Source: Micromonospora carbonacea (GTDB taxonomy: Bacteria > Actinomycetota > Actinomycetes > Mycobacteriales > Micromonosporaceae). Taken from it: a stretch of 64,000 nt of DNA. Position numbers and translations under genes: made by a program. The stretch lies in NCBI RefSeq assembly GCF_014205165.1, contig NZ_JACHMZ010000001.1:4880501-4944500 (forward strand). Direction: 5' to 3'. The notes under the pieces are model-generated. The model was not told the origin of the DNA, did no database searches, and was given only the letters and a program-made list of their open reading frames with translations. Positions 58,437 through 64,000 of the stretch are shown here, in pieces. Each line of letters starts with the position of its first letter. Within the stretch, counting starts at the first letter, position 1.

Positions 58437-60284
58437 GTGGCCGTGCCGGTGGTAGATCCCTCGCTGAACTCCGACTCCGCACCCGTGGCGACGCGGGCCG
58501 CGTCGACCGGGCCCGGCGCGGCGGGCACAGGCACACCGCGCCGGCCCCGCTGGCGGCCGGCCCGCGCCGACCTGCTGGCCATCGGAGCGTACGTGCTCCT
58601 CGGCGTCCTCGTGTGCCTCAACTACTGGGGTGACGTCGAGCACCGCGTGTCGTCGCACCTGCCGACCGACCACAGCTGGTTCGAGTGGCTCTTCGCCCAC
58701 GGCGCGTACTCGGTGCAGCACCTGGAGAACCCGCTCTTCTCCACCCGCCAGAACGCCCCGGACGGGGTGAACATGATGGCGAACACGTCGCTGCTCGGCG
58801 CGACCCTGCCGCTGGCGCCGGTGACGCTGCTGCTCGGCCCGCAGGTGACGTACGCCCTCTATCTGGGCGGGGCGCTCGCGGCGACGGCGGCCACCGCGTA
58901 CTGGATGTTGTCGCGGCACCTGGTGCGCTCGCGCGCGGCGGCGTTCCTCGGCGGCGCGTTCCTCGGCTTCGCGCCCGGCATCGTGCACCACGCCAACGGG
59001 CAGCCCAACTTCGTCTCCAACTACCTGCTGCCGCTGATCGTGGCGCGGGTGCTGCTGCTGGGCGCGGCGGGGCGGAGCTGGCGGCGCGACGGGGTGGTGC
59101 TGGGGCTGCTGGTGGCGTACCAGATCTTCATCAACGAGGAGATGCTGCTGCTCACGGCGCTGGCCTGCCTCGTGGTCGTGCTCGCGTACGCGGCGCAGCG
59201 GCCCCGGGCGGCGTGGGCCCGCACCCGCGGTTTCCTGTCCGCGCTCGGCCTCGGCGGCGCGCTGGCGCTGCTGCTCACCGCGTACCCGATCTGGTTCCAG
59301 TTCAACGGCCCGCAGTCCTACCGGGGGTTGCAGGGCGGGGTGTTCCACAACTGGGGCGAGGACCTGGTGGCGTTCGTCACGTTCGCCCGGGACACCGTGG
59401 CCGGCGACGAGGCGGTGGAGAAGACCATCGGCCTCACCGAGCAGAACACCTGGTTCGGCTGGCCGCTGGTGCTGGTGGCGCTGGTCGCGCTGGCGCTGCT
59501 GGTGCGCCGGTCGCTGGCCGCCCGGATCGTCGCCGTGCTGGTGGTCGTGTTCACCGTCGCCTCGATCGGCCCGGTGGTGCGCTTCGACGGGGCGGAGACC
59601 ACGATCGACGGGCCGTGGGCGTACATCCCGGACGACCTGCCGCTGGTGGAGATGATGATGCCCACCCGGCTGGCCCTGGTGGTGGCCGCCGCCGTCGGCG
59701 TGCTGCTCGCCCTGGCCTGGGACGCGCTGGCGCGCACCGCCCCGACCGGGACCGGGGCCGCCGGCCGGGCGGGCCGCTGGCTGCGCCCCGTCGGGTACGC
59801 GGCGCTGGCGCTCGCCGTGCTGCCGCTGGTCCCCCGGCCGCTGCCGGCCGAGCGGATCGACCCGCCGCCGCACTTCATCACCTCCGGCGGCTGGCGGCCG
59901 TACGTCCCGGCGGGCCGGACCCTGGTGCCGGTGCCGATCCCCAGCAACGTGCACGGCCTGCCCACGCTGCGCTGGAGCGCCCTGACCGGGCACGAGTTCC
60001 CGATCCCCGGCGGCTACTTCATCGGGCCCAACCCCGACGGCGAGGGCGTCTTCGGGGCCCCGAACCGCCCGACCAGCACCCTCATCTACGCCACGATGGA
60101 CTCGGGCACCCTGCCGCCGCTGACCGAGGAGAACCGCCGGCAGGCCGCCGAGGACCTGCGCTACTGGAAGGCGTCCGTGGTGGTCCTCGGCGCGCATCCC
60201 CGCGAGGCGGTCCTGCGCGAGCTGATGACCGCCCTGCTCGGCCCCCCGCAGCGCGTCGACGACGTCTGGCTCTGGCCGGTGTGA
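58437..60284 (+). CDS. Polytopic GT-C-like membrane protein, paralogue 1
   Basis: Membrane protein of 615 residues with about ten predicted helices. After a Pro-rich head, the first outside loop holds an acidic spot (LPTDHSWFEWLFAHG). The family block QNAPDGVNMMANTSLLGATL follows, then a helix-rich core with INEEMLLLTALACL and VPIPSNVHGLPTLRWSALTG. A soluble tail ends in AEDLRYWKASVVVLG and VDDVWLWPV. The acidic first loop and many helices recall GT-C glycosyltransferases that use lipid-linked sugars; that role is inference. GTG start preceded by TACGAT at eight bases. Two paralogues lie just downstream on the other strand. Confidence 0.75.
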   Translation: MAVPVVDPSLNSDSAPVATRAASTGPGAAGTGTPRRPRWRPARADLLAIGAYVLLGVLVCLNYWGDVEHRVSSHLPTDHSWFEWLFAHGAYSVQHLENPLFSTRQNAPDGVNMMANTSLLGATLPLAPVTLLLGPQVTYALYLGGALAATAATAYWMLSRHLVRSRAAAFLGGAFLGFAPGIVHHANGQPNFVSNYLLPLIVARVLLLGAAGRSWRRDGVVLGLLVAYQIFINEEMLLLTALACLVVVLAYAAQRPRAAWARTRGFLSALGLGGALALLLTAYPIWFQFNGPQSYRGLQGGVFHNWGEDLVAFVTFARDTVAGDEAVEKTIGLTEQNTWFGWPLVLVALVALALLVRRSLAARIVAVLVVVFTVASIGPVVRFDGAETTIDGPWAYIPDDLPLVEMMMPTRLALVVAAAVGVLLALAWDALARTAPTGTGAAGRAGRWLRPVGYAALALAVLPLVPRPLPAERIDPPPHFITSGGWRPYVPAGRTLVPVPIPSNVHGLPTLRWSALTGHEFPIPGGYFIGPNPDGEGVFGAPNRPTSTLIYATMDSGTLPPLTEENRRQAAEDLRYWKASVVVLGAHPREAVLRELMTALLGPPQRVDDVWLWPV

Positions 60285-60285
60285 G

Positions 60286-60345
60286 GTGCAAGGAAGGGCC
60301 CCCTGTTAACGCATTCTGTTGTACAGGGGGCCCTTCCTAACACGC
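60286..60345. repeat. Dispersed GGGCCC/GTTAAC repeat, copy 5
   Basis: GTGCAAGGAAGGGCCCCCTG then TTAACGCATTCTGTTGTAC then AGGGGGCCCTTCCTAAC. Full-length copy between convergent paralogue genes; the two blocks can pair as an 11-bp or longer stem. Confidence 0.85.
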
Positions 60346-60394
60346 ACGCCGCCGCACGCCGCCGCCGCACGCGTAGCCCGCGAGGCGGGCGGCG

Positions 60395-62353
60395 TCAGCC
60401 CACCAGGGGGCGCACGTCCCACACCCACGCGCCGTCGACCTCGCGCCCCGGACCGACGAGCGCGTCGACGGTGCGGCGGACCGCCTCGCCCCGGTGCAGC
60501 CCGCCCTGCACCAGCACCGCCGCCCGCCAGTGCCGCAGGTCCGCCACCGCCTGCCGGCGGTCCGCGTCGGTCACCACCGGCGCCTCGCCGGTCTCGGCCG
60601 CCCGGCGCAGCAGCGCCGCCGTCGGCCGGTCGGGCGCGCCCCAGCGGGCGGTCGGGTCGGCGGCGGCGCTCGGGCCGATGAAGTAGCCGCCCGGCGCGGT
60701 GAAGGCCAGCCCGGTGCGGGCCGACCAGAACGTCGCCGGGCTGACCCCCGCGCCGGTCACCGGCGGCACCGGCACGAGGGTCCGCCCGGCCGGCACGTAC
60801 GCCCGCCAGCCGCCGTCGGCCACGAACGCCGGCACCGGCCACGTCGGCACGGTGCGGATCGGCGTGGGGGCGAGCGGGAGCAGCGCGGCGGCCACGGCCC
60901 CGCCCCAGAGCAGCCGCACCGGCACCCCCGGCCGGTCGGCCACCGCCCCGCCCCCGGAGCCGGTCCCGGACAAGGCCACCGCCCCGCCCCCGGAGCCGGT
61001 CCCGGACAAGGCCACCGCCCCGCCCCCGGAGCCGGTCCCGGACAAGGCCACCGCCCCGCCCTCGGCGCCCGGCACGGCCGGCACCGCGCCGCCCCCGACC
61101 GGGGCCAGGGCGAGCGCCCGGTCCAGGGAGAGGGCGACCAGCACCCCCAGCACCGGAACGCAGATCAGGGCGAACCGGGCCGGCACCACGAGGTCGAGCA
61201 GCGGCACCCCGGCCAGCAGCCGGTACGGCCCGGGCAGCCCGGTCGACGCGCCGTCGACCCGGACGGTGTCGCCGAGGGAGAGCAGCGCGGCGAGCAGCCC
61301 GACGGCGGCGAGGGCCCGCACCAACGGCCGACGCCACAGCCAGACCACGACCACCACGGCGAGCACCAGCAGGCCCGGCCCGAAGAACGAGTTCTCCTCG
61401 GTCGGGTTCGGCGAGAGCAGCCCGGGGACGTACCCGTCGCCGAGGACCGTCTGCCGGGCCGACGCGGTGAACGAGGCCGCGTCGAGCTGGAAGCCCCGCG
61501 CGTGGAAGGGCATCCCCTGGTAGTGCCCCGGGCCGAGGAACTGGAACCACAGCGGGTACGCCAGCAGCGCCCCCGCCACCAGCGCGCCCACGCCGAGCCG
61601 GCCGAGGAGGGCGGGCGTCAGCCGGCGGGCCGCCGCCCGGTCCGCGAGGGCGTACGCCACGGCGAACGCCCCGGCGGTGAGCGCCAGGAAGACGAGCAGC
61701 TCCTCGCCGACGAAGACCTGGTACGCCACGAGCAGCCCGAGCGCCACCCCGTGCCGGCGGACCCGGTCGGTGCCGGGCCGGAACACCAGCGCCAGGATCG
61801 GCGGCGCGAGGAACTGGGCGGCCATGTGCAGGTGCGCCCCCGCCTGGGCCACCATGCCGGGGGCGAAGCCGCAGACGAGGCCGCCGACGGCGGCGGCGAC
61901 GCGGGAGCCGACCAGCCGGCGGGCCAGCAGGACGTACCAGGCGGTGGCGGTGCCGGCCAGGCTGACCACGACCGCCACGAGGAAGGCCGCCTGCGTGCCG
62001 AACAGCAGCGTCACCGGGGTCAGCGGCACGCCCAGGCCGAGCACCGACGTGTTGGCCATCAGGTTCACCCCGTCCGGGGCGTTCAGGGCCGCGCTGTGCA
62101 GCGGATTCTCTCCAGCGGTGACCGCGCGGGCCGCCCGGGCGAGCATCCACTCGAACAGCATCTGGTCGTTGTCCTGGTGGAACAGCCGGTCGGGCCGGCC
62201 CCACTGGCGGCTGGTGAGCAGCACCGCCAGGCCGAGGTAGCCGGCGACGACGGCGACGTCGACGCTGCGTACCCGCCGGGGCCGGGCGGCGACCGGCGGC
62301 GCGACCGGCTGCCGCCGCCCGCCCGGCGCGCCGACGGCGGCGGGCGCGGCCAT
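60395..62353 (-). CDS. Polytopic GT-C-like membrane protein, paralogue 2
   Basis: Protein of 652 residues of the same family as its neighbours. First loop HQDNDQMLFEWMLARAAR, family block LNAPDGVNLMANTSVLGLGV, helix-rich core with FVGEELLVFLALTAG, and a soluble C-terminus ending DGAWVWDVRPLVG. It carries a Gly/Ser/Ala linker made of three 12-residue units (ALSGTGSGGGAV) encoded by a 36-bp minisatellite. The ATG overlaps the stop of the upstream paralogue (TGATG), so the two are co-translated. Confidence 0.8.
   Translation of the reverse strand: MAAPAAVGAPGGRRQPVAPPVAARPRRVRSVDVAVVAGYLGLAVLLTSRQWGRPDRLFHQDNDQMLFEWMLARAARAVTAGENPLHSAALNAPDGVNLMANTSVLGLGVPLTPVTLLFGTQAAFLVAVVVSLAGTATAWYVLLARRLVGSRVAAAVGGLVCGFAPGMVAQAGAHLHMAAQFLAPPILALVFRPGTDRVRRHGVALGLLVAYQVFVGEELLVFLALTAGAFAVAYALADRAAARRLTPALLGRLGVGALVAGALLAYPLWFQFLGPGHYQGMPFHARGFQLDAASFTASARQTVLGDGYVPGLLSPNPTEENSFFGPGLLVLAVVVVVWLWRRPLVRALAAVGLLAALLSLGDTVRVDGASTGLPGPYRLLAGVPLLDLVVPARFALICVPVLGVLVALSLDRALALAPVGGGAVPAVPGAEGGAVALSGTGSGGGAVALSGTGSGGGAVALSGTGSGGGAVADRPGVPVRLLWGGAVAAALLPLAPTPIRTVPTWPVPAFVADGGWRAYVPAGRTLVPVPPVTGAGVSPATFWSARTGLAFTAPGGYFIGPSAAADPTARWGAPDRPTAALLRRAAETGEAPVVTDADRRQAVADLRHWRAAVLVQGGLHRGEAVRRTVDALVGPGREVDGAWVWDVRPLVG
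60941..61048. repeat. In-frame 36-bp minisatellite, three perfect copies
   Basis: Unit CACCGCCCCGCCCCCGGAGC plus CGGTCCCGGACAAGGC (36 bp) repeated three times without change, at 60941, 60977 and 61013. It encodes a flexible linker and keeps the frame if copies are gained or lost. Confidence 0.9.
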
Positions 62354-64000
62354 CAGGCCGACGGGTCGGTCAGGGTCCGCACGTCCCAGACCCAGACGTC
62401 CAGCTCGCGGCGCGCCGGGCCGACCAGGTCCTCGACGGTACGCCGCAGCGGCTCGGCGTTGTGCTGACCGACGGGGAGCACCAGGATGGCGGCCCGCCAG
62501 TGCCGCAGCTCGTCCAGCGAGCGGCGGCGCTGGCGGTCGTCGAGCTTCGGGGTGCGGCCGGTGCTGGCCACGTCCTCCAGCAGTTCGCCGACGCCGCTGG
62601 GCCGCCCGCCGAAGCGGCCCGGGTCGCCGGTGTTGCCGTTGCGCGGGGCGAGGAAGTAGCCGCCCGGGATCTTGAAGTCGAGGTTGGTGCTGGCCGCCCA
62701 CCGCATCCCGTGCGTGTTGCCCATGCTGGGCACCGGGATCGGCACGAGGGTCTGGTCGGGGCCGACGTAGTCGCGCCACCGGTCGGCGGTGATGAACTTC
62801 GGCACCGGCGGGCGCGAGGTGACCTTGAGCGGCATCGGCGCGATCGGCAGCAGGGCCATGACCAGGGCGGCCACCCCGAGGGTACGCATGGTGCGGGCCT
62901 CGGCCGTGCGCAGCGCCCAGACCCGCTCGACGGCGAGGGCGAGCAGCACCCCCACCACCACGCTGGTGATCATGCCGAACCGGGTGGGCACGACGGCGTC
63001 GAGCAGCGGCAGCCGCACCAGGAACTCCCACGGCCCGGTGAACAGCTCCCGGTCCCACCAGGACACCCGCTCACCGAGGGAGAGCAGCGCGAAGAACGCG
63101 CCGGTCGCCGCGAGGGCGCGGACGATCGGCTCGCGGCGCAGCCAGAGCACGATGCCGACGGCGATGAGGGCGAGGCTCCAGCCGAGGAAGGCGTTCTCCT
63201 CGGAGTAGTTCGGGGCGAGGTTGACGTTGGCGCGCTCGTTGCCGCCGAGGGTGGGCGAGCCGGGGGCGAAGAAGGCGGCGATGTCGTTGCCGTAGTCGCG
63301 GACGGCGTCGCTGAGCCCGTGGTACGCCATCGGCCCGGCGAACTGCACGTAGAGCGGGTACGCCAGCAGCGAGCCGGCCAGCACGGTGCACACCGCGACG
63401 GCGACGCCCAGGGGCCGCCACGCGGTCGACCACAGCCCCGGCCGCTGCGCCAGCACGGCGATCAGGAACACCCCGCAGGCCAGCGCCGTGAAGAGCAGGA
63501 TCTCCTCGTTGATGAACGCCTGCACCGTGACCAGCAGCGCCAGCAGCGCCCCGTCGCGGACGGGCCGCTTCGACCGGGTGATCACCAGCACCCGCCAGAC
63601 GATGAACGGCAGCAGGAACTGGCTGATGATGTTCGGGTGCCAGTTGGCGTGCGAGAGCATCGCCGGGGAGAAGCCGCAGAACCAGCCGCCCACGGCGGCG
63701 GCGAGGGGGTTGCGGACGACGTGCCGGGACAGCACCCGGTACCAGGCGGCGGCCGTGCCGGCGAGACCGCAGGTGACCAGCACCACAAAGGAGACGGCGG
63801 GCCCGAACAGCAGGGTCACCGGCACCATCGGGATGCCGAGCGCCAGGACGGCCGTGTTGGCCATCAGGTTGACCCCGTCGGGGTAGTTGAACTGGTCGGT
63901 GTAGAACGGGAACTCGCCGTGCAGCACCACCCGCACCGAGTGGGCGAGGAAGAACTGCACCTGGGCGGGGTCGCTGCTGTAGAGCGAGGCGACCCGGCCG
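62353..64000 (-). CDS. Polytopic GT-C-like membrane protein, paralogue 3, start beyond the window
   Basis: The N-terminus is cut off by the window edge; the frame stays open through base 64000, reading YSSDPAQVQFFLAHS where paralogues have their acidic first loop. About 549 residues are visible. Family marks: FNYPDGVNLMANTAVLALGI, INEEILLFTALACGVFL, YSEENAFLGWSLALIAVG and the C-terminal RHWRAAILVLPVGQ and ELDVWVWDVRTLTD. The stop overlaps the ATG of paralogue 2. The similarity of all three, block by block, shows a local gene family, probably acting on the same type of lipid-linked donor or polymer. Confidence 0.8.
   Translation of the reverse strand, partial: GRVASLYSSDPAQVQFFLAHSVRVVLHGEFPFYTDQFNYPDGVNLMANTAVLALGIPMVPVTLLFGPAVSFVVLVTCGLAGTAAAWYRVLSRHVVRNPLAAAVGGWFCGFSPAMLSHANWHPNIISQFLLPFIVWRVLVITRSKRPVRDGALLALLVTVQAFINEEILLFTALACGVFLIAVLAQRPGLWSTAWRPLGVAVAVCTVLAGSLLAYPLYVQFAGPMAYHGLSDAVRDYGNDIAAFFAPGSPTLGGNERANVNLAPNYSEENAFLGWSLALIAVGIVLWLRREPIVRALAATGAFFALLSLGERVSWWDRELFTGPWEFLVRLPLLDAVVPTRFGMITSVVVGVLLALAVERVWALRTAEARTMRTLGVAALVMALLPIAPMPLKVTSRPPVPKFITADRWRDYVGPDQTLVPIPVPSMGNTHGMRWAASTNLDFKIPGGYFLAPRNGNTGDPGRFGGRPSGVGELLEDVASTGRTPKLDDRQRRRSLDELRHWRAAILVLPVGQHNAEPLRRTVEDLVGPARRELDVWVWDVRTLTDPSA

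Overview
The window is about 64 kb of very GC-rich (well over 70% by eye) actinobacterial chromosome. Three things point to a Micromonospora-like member of the Micromonosporaceae: frequent GTG starts, many apparently leaderless genes with a TAnnnT box six bases before the start codon, and two families of intergenic palindromic repeats. This placement is inference; there is no rRNA, tRNA or other taxonomic marker here. I saw no CRISPR array, prophage or insertion sequence.

Layout. 0-2.3 kb: a carbohydrate ABC importer (permease and lipoprotein binding protein) behind a promoter bracketed by two CebR-like operators. 2.3-3.1 kb: a repeat-rich gene-free stretch, followed by a secreted lysozyme-fold protein. 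3.9-7.1 kb: a pRiA4b-type protein, a 39-residue Cys-rich peptide coupled to a RibD-like reductase, and a secreted thermolysin-family protease. 7.4-14.7 kb: a tightly overlapping operon of a HerA-like ATPase, Mre11/SbcD, Rad50/SbcC, a NurA-like protein and a spermidine-synthase-fold protein; this is the archaeal end-resection gene order and the most interesting locus in the window. 14.9-17.2 kb: an ECF sigma factor, its zinc anti-sigma factor and a secreted lipoprotein. 17.5-23.7 kb: a DNA glycosylase, LigC, acetyltransferases, a secreted peptidase and a potassium channel. 23.8-31.7 kb: a four-gene MacB/FtsX-type ABC transporter. 31.9-36.3 kb: an LigD-type polymerase, MsrB, small zinc and carbohydrate-binding proteins, an acetyltransferase and a chitin/cellulose-active LPMO.

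36.5-48.2 kb holds the conserved actinobacterial block hemQ-hemY-hemE / DUF3000 / RNase D / fadA-fadB. It is interrupted by a pair of proline-rich membrane proteins, one of them an HtrA-like protease. 48.4-58.3 kb is accessory: a further proline-rich membrane protein, an HTH protein next to a secreted DUF2690 protein, a VOC protein behind a possible leader peptide, a large secreted beta-propeller/malectin protein, a CutRS-like two-component system and a membrane-anchored PQQ-like propeller. 58.4-64 kb carries three paralogous polytopic membrane proteins, the last running off the window edge.

Functional themes. DNA repair: HerA-Mre11-Rad50-NurA, LigC, LigD-type polymerase, HhH glycosylase. Plant or chitin polymer use: the importer and the LPMO. 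Coproporphyrin-dependent heme synthesis and fatty acid beta-oxidation. A cell-envelope programme: sigma/anti-sigma, HtrA-like protease, ABC/FtsX, two-component system and GT-C-like proteins.
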